NCBI GenBank assembly: GCA_017960585.1
Contig: JAGCYX010000055.1
Span: 1-35,678 of the forward strand
DNA: 35,678 nucleotides
Source of the DNA: Bacteroidales bacterium
GTDB lineage: Bacteria > Bacteroidota > Bacteroidia > Bacteroidales > UBA932
Direction: 5' to 3'
Both the position numbers and the translations under genes were made by a program. Positions 16,477 through 24,932 of the stretch are shown here, piece by piece; the first letter of the stretch is position 1, and every line of letters starts with the position of its first letter. The notes beneath the pieces were generated by a model. The model searched no databases. It saw only the letters and a program-made list of their open reading frames with translations, and had not been told where the DNA came from.

Positions 16477-18267
16477 CTAGGAATCGAGTTTGAGAACCGC
16501 CATGAACGCGCTCTGCGGCACCTGCACCGTACCGATCTGCCGCATCCGCTTCTTACCCTCCTTCTGCTTCTCCAACAACTTCCGCTTACGCGTCACGTCG
16601 CCGCCGTAGCACTTCGCCGTCACGTCCTTCCGCACCTGCTTCACCGTCTCACGCGCGATGATCTTGGCCCCGATGGCCGCCTGGATGGGAATATCGAACT
16701 GCTGGCGCGGGATCAGATCCTTCAGCTTCTCGCACATCTTGCGCCCGAAAGTATAGGCATTGTCCTCGTGGATCAGCGTGGACAACGCATCGGCCGGCTC
16801 CCCGTTCAGCAGGATGTCCAGCCGCACGAGCTTCGCCGGCCGGAAATCCATCACGTGGTAGTCGAACGAAGCGTAACCCTTGGAGATGGTCTTCAACTTG
16901 TCGTAGAAGTCGAACACGATCTCCGACAACGGCATGTCGTAGGTCAGCTCCACGCGGTCCGCCGTGATGTAGTGCTGCCCGATGAGGGTGCCACGGCGGT
17001 CCAGGCAAAGCTTCATGATGGGCCCGAAGAACTCGGACTTGGAGATGATCTGTGCCCGGATGTATGGCTCCTCGATGTGGTCGATGAGCGTCTGCGGCGG
17101 CAGACCGGAAGGATTGTGCACGTCCACCACCTCGCCCTGCGTCGTGTACACCTTGTACGAAACGTTCGGCACGGTGGTGATCACGTCCATGTCGAACTCG
17201 CGGAACAGCCGCTCCTGCACGATCTCGAGGTGCAGCAGCCCCAGGAAACCGCAGCGAAAACCGCTGCCCAGCGCCAGCGAGCTCTCCGGCTCATAGACGA
17301 AGGAGGCGTCGTTGAGCTGGAACTTCTCCAGCACGGCGCGCAACTCCTCGAACTTGTCGGCCTGCACGGGATACATACCCGCGAAGACCATGGGCTTGAC
17401 TTCCTCGAAGCCGGCGATGGCCTGCGCGCAGGGGTTCGAAACGTGGGTGATGGTGTCGCCCACCTTCACCTCGGTGGCACTCTTGATGCCGGTGATGACG
17501 TAGCCCACATCCCCGCAGCCGATCTCGGCCGTGGGGACGAGCTTCATCTTCAGGATGCCCACTTCCTCGACCTCGTAGTCCATCCCAGTGGCGAAGAACT
17601 TCACCTTGTCGCCCTTGCGGATGGAACCGTTCTTGACCTTGAAGTAGGCGATCACGCCGCGGAAAGAGTTGAACACGGAGTCGAAGATGAGCGCCTGGAG
17701 CGGTCCTTTCGGGTCGCCCTGCGGCGCGGGAATCCGCTCCACGATGGCGTCCAGAATGGGCGCCACGCCTTTTCCCGTGCGTGCGGAGACCTTGAAGACC
17801 TCCTCGGGTTTGCAGCCGAGGAGGTCACAGATCTCGTCGGTCACGACCTCCACCTGGGCGGACTCCATGTCGATCTTGTTCAGGACAGGAATGATCTCCA
17901 GGCCGTGGTCGATGGCCATGTAAAGATTGGATATGGTCTGGGCCTGGACGCCCTGCGAGGCGTCCACGACCAGCAGTGCTCCTTCGCAGGATGCGATGCT
18001 TCTCGAAACTTCATAGGAGAAGTCCACGTGGCCCGGGGTATCGATGAGGTTGAGCTTGTAGGCCTCCCCGTGATACTGGTGGACCATCTGGATGGCGTGG
18101 CTCTTGATGGTGATGCCCTTCTCCTTCTCCAGGTCCATGTCGTCCAGGACCTGGTTCTCCATATCGCGCGAGGCGAGCGTCTGGGTCAACTCCAGCAGGC
18201 GGTCCGCCAGGGTGCTTTTCCCGTGGTCGATGTGCGCGATAATGCAGAAGTTCCGAATGTGCTGCAT
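16477..18267 (-). CDS. lepA: Elongation factor 4 (LepA)
   Basis: Ribosome-associated translational GTPase of 596 residues. G-domain motifs are complete: AHIDHGKST (G1), [12 protein letters not shown] (G2), [10 protein letters not shown] (G3), PVLNKIDM (G4). Downstream are domain II, the EF-G-like domain with [23 protein letters not shown], and the LepA-specific C-terminal domain ending in [33 protein letters not shown]. Full length. The gap to tkt is 4 bp; the kinase gene starts 6 bp downstream. Confidence 0.98.
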   Translation of the reverse strand: MQHIRNFCIIAHIDHGKSTLADRLLELTQTLASRDMENQVLDDMDLEKEKGITIKSHAIQMVHQYHGEAYKLNLIDTPGHVDFSYEVSRSIASCEGALLVVDASQGVQAQTISNLYMAIDHGLEIIPVLNKIDMESAQVEVVTDEICDLLGCKPEEVFKVSARTGKGVAPILDAIVERIPAPQGDPKGPLQALIFDSVFNSFRGVIAYFKVKNGSIRKGDKVKFFATGMDYEVEEVGILKMKLVPTAEIGCGDVGYVITGIKSATEVKVGDTITHVSNPCAQAIAGFEEVKPMVFAGMYPVQADKFEELRAVLEKFQLNDASFVYEPESSLALGSGFRCGFLGLLHLEIVQERLFREFDMDVITTVPNVSYKVYTTQGEVVDVHNPSGLPPQTLIDHIEEPYIRAQIISKSEFFGPIMKLCLDRRGTLIGQHYITADRVELTYDMPLSEIVFDFYDKLKTISKGYASFDYHVMDFRPAKLVRLDILLNGEPADALSTLIHEDNAYTFGRKMCEKLKDLIPRQQFDIPIQAAIGAKIIARETVKQVRKDVTAKCYGGDVTRKRKLLEKQKEGKKRMRQIGTVQVPQSAFMAVLKLDS

Positions 18268-18271
18268 CGGC

Positions 18272-20293
18272 CTAGAAGAGCTTGTTCACCTGTGCGTACA
18301 CATTCTCGGCGGTGTAGCCGAGCTTCTCGTCGAGCACCTTGTACGGAGCGGAGAAACCGAAGGACTCCAGGCCCCAGACGGTGCCTTCCGCCTCGGGAAC
18401 GAGGCCCTGCAGGGTGACAGGCAGGCCGGCGGTCATGCCGAACTTCTTCACGCCCGTGGGCAGGACGCTCTGCTGGTACTCCTTGCTCTGCTGGCGGAAC
18501 AGGCCCTCGGACGGGACGCTGACCACGCGCACCTTCTTGCCGTCGGCGCGGAGCAGCTTGGCACCGGCCTCCAGGGTGGAAACTTCGGAGCCGGAAGCCA
18601 CGAGGATGACGTCCGGGTTCGGGTCGGAACCGGCCACGATGTAGCCACCCTTGGCAGCCTGGCTGTAGTCGTTGCCCTCGGGGAGGTTGGCGATATTCTG
18701 GCGGGAGAAGATGAGGGCCGTCGGCGTGGCGGTGTTGGCCATGGCGAGCGCCCAGGCCTCGGTGGTCTCCTTGGCGTCGGCGGGACGCAGCACCAGGACG
18801 GAGTTCTTGCCGTGATGGTTCTTGAGCTTCTCCATCAGGCGGATCTGGGCCTCCTGCTCGACGGGCTCGTGGGTCGGGCCGTCCTCGCCCACGCGGAAAG
18901 CGTCGTGGGTCCAGATGAACTTGACCGGGAGCTCCATCAGCGCAGCCATGCGGACGGCCGGCTTCATGTAGTCGGAGAAGACGAAGAAGGTGCCGCAGGC
19001 GGGGATGACGCCGCCGTGGAGGGCCATACCGATGCAGCAGCAGGCCATCGTGAGCTCGGCGACACCGGCCTGGAAGAAGGCGCCGCTGAAGTCGCCGGCC
19101 TGGAAGGCGGTGGTCTTCTTGAGGAAACCGTCGGTCTTGTCGGAGTTGGACAGGTCGGCGGAGGCGCAGATCATGTTCGGCACCTGCTCGGCCAGCACGC
19201 CGAGGCAGGCGGCGCTGGCGGAACGCGTGGCGTCGTTGTCCTTCTGGACGCACTTGCTCCAGTCGATCTTCGGGGCCTTGCCGCTGAACCACTCAGCCTG
19301 CAGGGCGGCCTTCTCCGGGTTGGCGGAGGCCCAGGCCTTCTCCTCGGCATAGCGCTCGGCGGCGATCTTCTTCAGCTCCTCGGCACGCTTGGCGTAGAGC
19401 TCCTTGACGTCGTCGAAGATCTGGAAAGGATTCTCCGGATCGCCGCCCAGGTTCTTGACGGTATTCTTGTAGGCGTCGCCGCCCAGCGGGGCGCCGTGGG
19501 TCTTGCAGTTGCGCTCGTAGCTGGAGCCGTCCTCCTTGAGGGCGCCCTTGCCCATGATGCACTTGCCGATGATGAGGGCCGGCTTGCCCTTCACGGCCTT
19601 GGCCTTCTCGATGGCGGCGCGGATCTGCGCGGCGTCGTTGCCGTTGATCTCCTGCACGTCCCAGCCGAGGGCGCGGTACTTGGCGGCCGTATCCTCGTTC
19701 ATGACGACCTTGGTCTCCGTGGAGAGCTGGATGTCGTTGGAGTCGTAGAACATGATGAGGTTGTCCAGACCCAGCGTGCCGGCGATGCGGGCAGCACCCT
19801 GGGAGATCTCCTCCTGCACGCCACCGTCGGAGATGTAGGCGTAGATGGTCTCCTTGGCGAAGGAAGGGTTGCCCGTGTGGGCGGCCAGGAACTTGGCAGC
19901 GATGGCGGCGCCGACGGCGTAGGCGTGGCCCTGGCCGAGCGGACCGGAAGTATTCTCAATGCCGCGGACGATATCGAACTCCGGGTGACCCGTGGTCGGG
20001 GAGCCCCACTGACGGAGGTTGGCCAGCTCGTCAAGACTGAACTTGCCGGACAGGCACAGCTGGCTATAGAGCATCGGAGCCATATGGCCCGGATCCAGGA
20101 AGAAGCGGTCGCGACCGGCCCAGGTGGGGTTCGCGGGGTCGTAGGTCAGGTATTCGCTGTAGAGGACGTTGATGAAGTCTGCACCGCCCATGGCACCGCC
20201 CGGATGTCCGGACTTGGCCTTTTCGACTGCACTGGCCGCCAGGATGCGGATGTTGTCTGCTGCGTGATTGAGAACGCTGATTGAATTTGCCAT
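18272..20293 (-). CDS. tkt: Transketolase
   Basis: Thiamine-diphosphate enzyme of the non-oxidative pentose phosphate pathway, 673 residues. Visible: [14 protein letters not shown] near the N-terminus, [31 protein letters not shown], the ThDP/metal region [21 protein letters not shown]...[10 protein letters not shown] (a variant of the usual GDG motif), the pyrimidine domain [25 protein letters not shown] with its glutamate-region upstream, [18 protein letters not shown] and the C-terminal domain ending in YAQVNKLF. The ATG at 20293 ([10 protein letters not shown]) is supported by a -7 box at 20331-20338. First gene of an operon with lepA, the HprK-like kinase and the S26-type peptidase. Confidence 0.97.
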   Translation of the reverse strand: MANSISVLNHAADNIRILAASAVEKAKSGHPGGAMGGADFINVLYSEYLTYDPANPTWAGRDRFFLDPGHMAPMLYSQLCLSGKFSLDELANLRQWGSPTTGHPEFDIVRGIENTSGPLGQGHAYAVGAAIAAKFLAAHTGNPSFAKETIYAYISDGGVQEEISQGAARIAGTLGLDNLIMFYDSNDIQLSTETKVVMNEDTAAKYRALGWDVQEINGNDAAQIRAAIEKAKAVKGKPALIIGKCIMGKGALKEDGSSYERNCKTHGAPLGGDAYKNTVKNLGGDPENPFQIFDDVKELYAKRAEELKKIAAERYAEEKAWASANPEKAALQAEWFSGKAPKIDWSKCVQKDNDATRSASAACLGVLAEQVPNMICASADLSNSDKTDGFLKKTTAFQAGDFSGAFFQAGVAELTMACCCIGMALHGGVIPACGTFFVFSDYMKPAVRMAALMELPVKFIWTHDAFRVGEDGPTHEPVEQEAQIRLMEKLKNHHGKNSVLVLRPADAKETTEAWALAMANTATPTALIFSRQNIANLPEGNDYSQAAKGGYIVAGSDPNPDVILVASGSEVSTLEAGAKLLRADGKKVRVVSVPSEGLFRQQSKEYQQSVLPTGVKKFGMTAGLPVTLQGLVPEAEGTVWGLESFGFSAPYKVLDEKLGYTAENVYAQVNKLF

Positions 20294-20428
20294 CTTGTTG
20301 TATGTTTTAATTAGTTATTTCGATATCGTACAAAGTTAGCAATTATTTTTGCGATACGCAATCCCGGACGTCCGGGAGAGAAAATGCGGAATTATCTTTA
20401 TCTTTGCCGGACAGATACCTTTTCGAAT
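20294..20428. promoter_or_regulatory. Divergent promoter region of tkt and the PqqD-ABC operon with a 14-bp palindrome
   Basis: Minus-strand -7 box TAACTTTG at 20331-20338 serves tkt. Plus-strand TATCTTTG at 20399-20406 serves the PqqD-like gene (a second, TATCTTTA, overlaps at 20393-20400). Between them lies the perfect palindrome CCCGGACGTCCGGG (20363-20376), about 22 bp upstream of the plus-strand -7 box, where a repressor or activator could touch either promoter. Confidence 0.6.
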
Positions 20429-20698
20429 ATGAGACTGATTGAAGGACTGGTGCTGCGGCCGCTGGGCCGCGATTTCATCGTCACGGGAGAAGGGCTCTCC
20501 CGGGTCGATTTCAGCAAGGTGGTGTCCATGAACGCCACGGCCGCCTACCTGTGGGAGCAGATCCAGGGCCGGGAATTCACCCCGGAGGATATGGTCTCGC
20601 TCCTGACCGCGCGTTACGACGTGGACCCGGCGCAGGCGCGCGTGGACGTGGAAAAGCTGCTGGACCGCTGGCGCCAGGCCGGACTGGTAACGGAATAA
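20429..20698 (+). CDS. PqqD-like peptide chaperone (RRE-type)
   Basis: An 89-residue protein with the PqqD/RiPP-recognition-element fold: LRPLGRDFIVTGEG, then VDFSKVVSMNATAAYLWEQIQGREFTPEDMVSLLTARYDVDPAQARVDVEKLLDRWRQAGLV-type pattern, i.e. three short strands followed by winged-helix-like helices with the hallmark NATAAYLWE. PqqD proteins bind leader peptides and hand them to modifying enzymes. The ATG at 20429 is chosen because the in-frame ATG at 20384 lies upstream of the -7 box (20399-20406). It precedes the exporter gene by 6 bp. No radical SAM enzyme or precursor gene is adjacent. Confidence 0.88.
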   Translation: MRLIEGLVLRPLGRDFIVTGEGLSRVDFSKVVSMNATAAYLWEQIQGREFTPEDMVSLLTARYDVDPAQARVDVEKLLDRWRQAGLVTE

Positions 20699-20704
20699 GC
20701 TCCC

Positions 20705-22339
20705 ATGATCCCGCTGCGCCAGATTATCCGGGGCCTGCGCCCGATGATCCGCCCCGTCCGGGGACGGATCCTGCTGAGCGTACTCATCGGACTGGTCCGC
20801 ATCGCGGCTTCGCTCGCCTTTGTATGGATCTGCAAGCGTCTCGTGGACATCGCCACGGGCGAGCTGGACGCACCGCTTCCGCTGAACATCGGCATCCTGC
20901 TGGGCATCATGCTGATCCAGCTGATCTGCAGCGTGGCCGCCTCGGCCTGGGAAAGCTACAACAGCGTCCGCACCGGCAACGACCTGCGGCGCGACACCTT
21001 CGCCCGCGTGCTGCACAGCACCTGGAGCGGACGGGAGACCTATCGCAGCGGCGACGCCGTCAACCGCCTTCAGGAGGACGTGCGCGTGATCACCGAACTG
21101 ATGTGCTCACGCATCCCGGAAGTGCTGATCACCGCCGTGCAGCTGGTCGCCGCCTCCACCTACCTGATGATGATGGCGCCGAACCTGCTGTGGGTGCTGG
21201 TCGTCCTGATGGTCGCCGCCCTGCTGGGCTCGCGCCTGTTCTTCCGCAAGCTGCGCGCCCTGACCGAACGCATCCGCAAGCAGGACGCGGAGGTGCAGCA
21301 GCTGATGCAGGAGAATCTGCAGAAGCGCCTCGTGGTGCTGACGCTCATCGGCGCGGAGCGCGTCCTGACGCGCATGGGCATACTGCAGAAAGACCTGCAG
21401 GACCAGACAGTCACGCGCATCCGCTACAACGCCGTCGCGCGCGGATTCATGATTTTCGGTTTTATGAGCGGCTATGCCGCCGCCTTCCTCTGGGGTGTGC
21501 TGGGCATCAAGAGCGGGGCCGTGACCTACGGTATGATGACCGCCTTCCTGCAACTTGTGGGACAGGTGCAGCGGCCCATCGCCGAACTGGCCCGCCAGGT
21601 GCCCGCTTTCATCCACGCCTCCACTTCCGTGGAGCGCTTGATGGACCTGCAGGCGCTGGAGCAGGAGTCCGACGAAGCCGCCGTGACCCTGGGCGACGCC
21701 CCCGGCGTCCGTTGCACGGACCTGAATTTCGCCTACCCCGACCAGCCGGACGAGCGCATCCTCACTGCCTTCAACCACGATTTCACACCGGGATCGCTGA
21801 CCGTCATCATGGGGCCCACCGGTGCCGGCAAAAGCACGCTCAGTCGCCTGGTGCTGGGCCTGCTGAAACCCACGGAAGGCAGCGTCACGCTCTATGACGC
21901 CGACGGCGAACACCCTGTCGGGCCCGCGTTGCGCGGCAACTTCCGCTATGTCCCGCAGGGGAATTCCCTGCTCAGCGGGACCATCCGCGAGAACCTGCTG
22001 CTCGCGCGCGCCGACGCCTCGGAAGAGGACCTGCGCGACGCCCTGCACACCGCGGTCGCGGATTTCGTATTCGATCTGCCCGGCGGACTGGACACGCCTT
22101 GCGGCGAGACCGGCAGCGGACTCAGCGAGGGGCAGTGCCAGCGCATTGCCATCGCCCGCGCCCTGCTGCGCGACGGCGGCATCCTGATCCTCGACGAGGC
22201 CACCTCGGCACTCGACGCCGAGACGGAGGCCGCCCTGCTCGACCGCCTCTACACCCGTTTCCACGGCACCCGCACGCTGCTCTTCATCTCCCACCGCGAC
22301 GCCATCACCGCGCGTGCCGACGAAATCCTGCGGATCTAG
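20705..22339 (+). CDS. ABC exporter (fused membrane and ATPase domains)
   Basis: A 544-residue half-transporter. Residues 1-310 form the exporter membrane domain with six hydrophobic helices (for example RILLSVLIGLVRIAASLAFVW and MIFGFMSGYAAAFLWGVLG). Residues about 330-544 form the ATPase: Walker A GPTGAGKST, Q-loop VPQGN, signature SGLSEGQCQRIAIARAL, Walker B ILILDEATSALD, and H-loop ISHRD. There is no N-terminal C39 peptidase domain, so any leader cleavage needs another protease. It probably works as a homodimer exporting a peptide or lipid. It is co-transcribed with the PqqD-like gene; the stop overlaps the convergent mutY stop in a shared CTAG. Confidence 0.93.
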   Translation: MIPLRQIIRGLRPMIRPVRGRILLSVLIGLVRIAASLAFVWICKRLVDIATGELDAPLPLNIGILLGIMLIQLICSVAASAWESYNSVRTGNDLRRDTFARVLHSTWSGRETYRSGDAVNRLQEDVRVITELMCSRIPEVLITAVQLVAASTYLMMMAPNLLWVLVVLMVAALLGSRLFFRKLRALTERIRKQDAEVQQLMQENLQKRLVVLTLIGAERVLTRMGILQKDLQDQTVTRIRYNAVARGFMIFGFMSGYAAAFLWGVLGIKSGAVTYGMMTAFLQLVGQVQRPIAELARQVPAFIHASTSVERLMDLQALEQESDEAAVTLGDAPGVRCTDLNFAYPDQPDERILTAFNHDFTPGSLTVIMGPTGAGKSTLSRLVLGLLKPTEGSVTLYDADGEHPVGPALRGNFRYVPQGNSLLSGTIRENLLLARADASEEDLRDALHTAVADFVFDLPGGLDTPCGETGSGLSEGQCQRIAIARALLRDGGILILDEATSALDAETEAALLDRLYTRFHGTRTLLFISHRDAITARADEILRI

Positions 22340-23397
22340 GGAAGGCTTTCCAGCAAATGTTCAAACAGACGGGGTTTGGCGTAACGGTCAAGCTCCGTTT
22401 CGTCGATCCAGAGGTAGCCTTCCGGTAGCGTCGGCTCCTCGGCCGGCTCCCAAAGGTAGAAATCGACAATCAGCGTCCGGTGGGTGAGTTGATGCTTGAC
22501 GCCGGATTTGAGCAGCACTGCGTCATCCGGAAGTAGGTTGGAGGCAGTCGGAGCGGAGCGACCGAGGGGGTTTCGGGGGATCCTTCCCCCGTCATCGGCG
22601 AAGCCCTGGAACCGTTGGTCTGCGACCAACGGTTCCCAGAGGCCGGCCCAGATGTCACCGACAGGACGCTTGCGGATGGCGGTGCGGCCGCGGAAGCGCA
22701 CATAGACATAGTCGAAGCGGCGCTCGAGCACCTCTGGGCCCTTCTCCCGCACCGGCAGGGTATCCACCCGCCCGGTGGCCAGGGCGGCGCAGGTGGCGGC
22801 CAGCGGGCAGAGCGCGCAGTCCGGCGCGGCGGGCGTACACTGCAGGGCGCCGAAATCCATCATCCCCTGGTTGAAATCGCCCGGCCGGTCCGGCGGAAGC
22901 AGCGACTGCGCCAGGGCGGTGAATTCCTTCTTCGCGGCGGTGGAGCCGACGGGCGTCACGATGCCGAAATGCCGCGCGAGCACGCGGTACACATTGCCGT
23001 CCACCACGGCCGCAGGCAGGCCGAAGGCGATGGAGCCGATGGCCGCCGCCGTGTAGTCCCCGACCCCCTTCAGCGCCCGGATTCCGGCCAGGGTGTCCGG
23101 AAAACGCCCCGCCGCGGCGATCTGCCGGGCGGCCTGATGCAGGTTGCGCGCCCGGCTGTAGTAGCCGAGCCCCTGCCAGAGGCGCAGCACCTCGTCCTCA
23201 CTGGCCGCGGCAAGCGCCTGCACGTCCGGGAAAGCGGCCAGGAAGCGCTCCCAGTATGCCTGGCCCTGCGCGATACGGGTCTGCTGGAGAATGATTTCGC
23301 TCAGCCAGATGGCATACGGGTCCCGCGTACGGCGCCAGGGCAGGTCACGCCCGCAGCTGTCGTACCAGGCCAGGATGGTGTCAGAAAATGACGGCAT
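22336..23397 (-). CDS. mutY: A/G-specific adenine glycosylase with an in-frame repeat insertion
   Basis: Removes adenine mispaired with 8-oxoG. The 353-residue protein has PWRRTRDPYAIWLSEIILQQTR with the catalytic Glu, the HhH-GPD region LKGVGDYTAAAIGSIAFG followed by VVDGNVYRVL with the catalytic Asp, and the iron-sulphur ligands Cys-x6-Cys-x2-Cys-x5-Cys. The C-terminal MutT-like domain is interrupted after GDIWAGLWEPL by about 30 residues (QRFQGFADDGGRIPRNPLGR...) encoded by repeat DNA with a 13-bp hairpin; family sequence resumes at LKSGVKHQLTHRTL. The catalytic domain looks intact. The promoter (TATTTTTG, 23403-23410) is only 5 nt before the ATG. Confidence 0.94.
   Translation of the reverse strand: MPSFSDTILAWYDSCGRDLPWRRTRDPYAIWLSEIILQQTRIAQGQAYWERFLAAFPDVQALAAASEDEVLRLWQGLGYYSRARNLHQAARQIAAAGRFPDTLAGIRALKGVGDYTAAAIGSIAFGLPAAVVDGNVYRVLARHFGIVTPVGSTAAKKEFTALAQSLLPPDRPGDFNQGMMDFGALQCTPAAPDCALCPLAATCAALATGRVDTLPVREKGPEVLERRFDYVYVRFRGRTAIRKRPVGDIWAGLWEPLVADQRFQGFADDGGRIPRNPLGRSAPTASNLLPDDAVLLKSGVKHQLTHRTLIVDFYLWEPAEEPTLPEGYLWIDETELDRYAKPRLFEHLLESLP
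22549..22636. repeat. REP-like insertion inside mutY with a 13-bp hairpin
   Basis: GGAACCGTTGGTC (22608-22620), a 3-nt loop and its exact reverse complement (22624-22636). Upstream, 22549-22570 matches 35140-35161 in the rRNA-proximal spacer at 19 of 22 positions (GGAGCGRAGCGAC core plus a G run), so the same repeat family occurs at two sites. Confidence 0.6.
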
Positions 23398-23453
23398 AGC
23401 TGCAAAAATACATTTTTTTCGTATTTTTGCGATTGGAACAAAACGACCGAAAC
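23398..23453. promoter_or_regulatory. Divergent promoters of mutY and the beta-barrel gene
   Basis: Minus-strand TATTTTTG at 23403-23410 lies 5 nt before the mutY ATG (23397). Plus-strand TATTTTTG at 23422-23429 lies 24 nt before the GTG at 23454. Confidence 0.65.
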
Positions 23454-24065
23454 GTGAAAATAGTCAAGATTCTCCTGCTCTCAGCCGCCCTGCTGTGCGG
23501 CTCGATCGCTTTCGCACAACAGTCCTGGAACGCCGGTTTCGGCTACACCACCACCGCTTTCCGCGGGGAAGACTGCTCGGATTTTCTCATCGATCATCAC
23601 CTGAGAGGCTTCTACGCCGGTATCAGCCACGAATTCTACTTCTCCGCACTGGCGGGATTGACTTTCGAGCCGGGTCTCCGCTTCGTGTATCAATCCGGAC
23701 GCAACGACGCCAACGCGCAGCCCAAGTATATCAAGATGCATTACCTGAACATGCCGCTTGACGTGAAGTACACCTTCAACATCACGGAAGGCGCCACCGC
23801 CTCGATCTTCACGGGGCCCGAGTTCAACGTCGGCATCATCGGCAACCTTTTCCAGGACGATTACTTCTACACGCTCAAGGGATCCTTGGACACGAATGCG
23901 CACCGGCTCACGCGCGTGAACCTCCAATGGGGTTTCGGCGCGGCCGTGACCATCGCCGAGGCCGTGCAGATCCGGGTGAGCTACGCGCTCGGTATGAGCC
24001 GCCTCATCCCGGAGCAGGAAATCCACTCCAACACCTTCTCCATCGGCGCAGGACTGCTGTTCTAG
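23454..24065 (+). CDS. Outer membrane beta-barrel protein
   Basis: A 203-residue exported protein starting at GTG 23454; the frame extends to TTG at 23427 but that codon is part of the -7 box. The signal peptide KIVKILLLSAALLCGSIAFAQQ is clear. The mature part alternates hydrophobic and polar residues in beta-strand fashion (GFYAGISHEFYFSALAGLTFEPGLRFVYQ, YLNMPLDVKYTFNI, FTGPEFNVGI) and ends with Phe (IGAGLLF), as outer membrane barrels do. It fits the OmpA-like/PorT-type small barrel family of Bacteroidetes. Role unknown. A terminator hairpin follows. Confidence 0.87.
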   Translation: MKIVKILLLSAALLCGSIAFAQQSWNAGFGYTTTAFRGEDCSDFLIDHHLRGFYAGISHEFYFSALAGLTFEPGLRFVYQSGRNDANAQPKYIKMHYLNMPLDVKYTFNITEGATASIFTGPEFNVGIIGNLFQDDYFYTLKGSLDTNAHRLTRVNLQWGFGAAVTIAEAVQIRVSYALGMSRLIPEQEIHSNTFSIGAGLLF

Positions 24066-24082
24066 ACTCCCGCAAGATACCG

Positions 24083-24110
24083 AAAAGGCCCCGCATCTGC
24101 GGAGCCTTTT
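24083..24110. terminator. Bidirectional intrinsic terminator
   Basis: AAAAGGCCCCGC, loop atct, GCGGAGCCTTTT: the arms pair apart from one mismatch and end in T runs on both strands. It lies between the convergent beta-barrel and EF-hand genes and can serve both. Confidence 0.85.
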
Positions 24111-24115
24111 TCGTT

Positions 24116-24352
24116 TTACGCCTCGCTGGCGTCCTTGTTCTTCTTCGCCTGGATCTTGCCCTTGGCGTCGGCGTAAAGGTCCTTGACTTCGCCGCCGATC
24201 TCGGCCGCCTTGTCCTTGGCCTTATGGGCCACTTCGGTGGCTTCCACCTTCAGTTCAGCGAGTTTCTGCTTGGCATACGCCTTGGCCTCTTCGAGGGTCA
24301 CTTTGCCGTCGCCGTCGAGGTCCATCGGTTTCTTTTTGGGTTCTGCGCTCAT
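24116..24352 (-). CDS. EF-hand mini-protein with a charged helix
   Basis: A 78-residue cytoplasmic-looking protein. Residues 11-22 (DLDGDGKVTLEE) form a canonical EF-hand calcium loop (D-x-D-x-D-G-x-V-x-x-x-E). The remainder, EAKAYAKQKLAELKVEATEVAHKAKDKAAEIGGEVKD, is an alternating Lys/Ala/Glu helix like those of LEA or CsbD-like stress proteins. There is no signal peptide. A single EF-hand plus helix suggests calcium-dependent dimerisation or binding; this is inference. Promoter TAAATTTG at 24384-24391. Confidence 0.8.
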   Translation of the reverse strand: MSAEPKKKPMDLDGDGKVTLEEAKAYAKQKLAELKVEATEVAHKAKDKAAEIGGEVKDLYADAKGKIQAKKNKDASEA

Positions 24353-24440
24353 GGTATGATTGATTAAAAGGTTATCGTCTGCACAAATTTACAAAAAACA
24401 ACGGAATTCCGTCCGAAAAACTTCGTATCTTTACACCATT
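24353..24440. promoter_or_regulatory. Divergent promoters of the EF-hand and DUF456 genes with a 12-bp palindrome
   Basis: Minus-strand TAAATTTG at 24384-24391 (EF-hand gene). Plus-strand TATCTTTA at 24426-24433, 7 nt before the DUF456 ATG. ACGGAATTCCGT (24401-24412) is a perfect palindrome between the two. Confidence 0.55.
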
Positions 24441-24932
24441 ATGAATGTCGTATTCATCGTCCTGGCCGTCATCCTCGGCGTCGTGGGGATCATCGGCAGC
24501 ATCGTGCCCGGGCTTCCCGGGCCGCCGCTCAGCTGGGTGGGCATCCTGCTGATGTACTTCTTCGGCGGCACCAACGGGGCCGGCGAGCCGATGTCGCTGA
24601 CGCTCCTGCTCGTGCTGCTGGGTGTCACGGTCCTGGTCACGGTGATGGACTACATCGTCCCGGCGTGGTTCACCAAACTCACGGGCGGCAGCAAATACGC
24701 CTCCTGGGGTGCTGTCATCGGCCTGCTGGCGGGCCTCGTCTTCCCGCTGCCCTTCGGCATGATCGTGACTTCGCTGCTGGCCGCCTTCCTCGCGGAGCTG
24801 CTCTTCGCCGGCAAGGACGCCGGGAGCTCGCTCAAGGCCTCGTTCGGCGCCTTCCTGGGCTTCCTTTCAGGCACGGGCATCAAGCTCATCGCTTCCGCGG
24901 TGATGCTCTACTATATTATCGTTTTTATCTAG
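24441..24932 (+). CDS. DUF456 membrane protein
   Basis: A 163-residue protein almost entirely hydrophobic, with the DUF456 pattern: VVFIVLAVILGVVGIIGSIVPGLPGPPLSWVGILLMYFFGG, a second hairpin (LTLLLVLLGVTVLVTVMDYIVPAW) and a glycine-rich third/fourth segment (WGAVIGLLAGLVFPLPFGMIV, AFLAELLFAGKD). The ATG at 24441 is taken because the -7 box TATCTTTA ends 7 nt before it, leaving the longer frame untranscribed. Function unknown. Its stop shares CTAG with the convergent YqaA gene. Confidence 0.87.
   Translation: MNVVFIVLAVILGVVGIIGSIVPGLPGPPLSWVGILLMYFFGGTNGAGEPMSLTLLLVLLGVTVLVTVMDYIVPAWFTKLTGGSKYASWGAVIGLLAGLVFPLPFGMIVTSLLAAFLAELLFAGKDAGSSLKASFGAFLGFLSGTGIKLIASAVMLYYIIVFI

Noticed and set aside
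15493..18417. Very long open frame on the plus strand opposite lepA and the kinase gene
   Set aside because: Antisense to clear conserved genes; its His/Arg/Leu-rich composition is the mirror of GC-rich coding sequence and has no family motifs.
18092..20284. 730-codon plus-strand frame opposite tkt
   Set aside because: Shadow of transketolase; no plausible start context or domain.
20384..20428. Longer N-terminus for the PqqD-like protein
   Set aside because: The extra codons span the promoter box and do not resemble the family.
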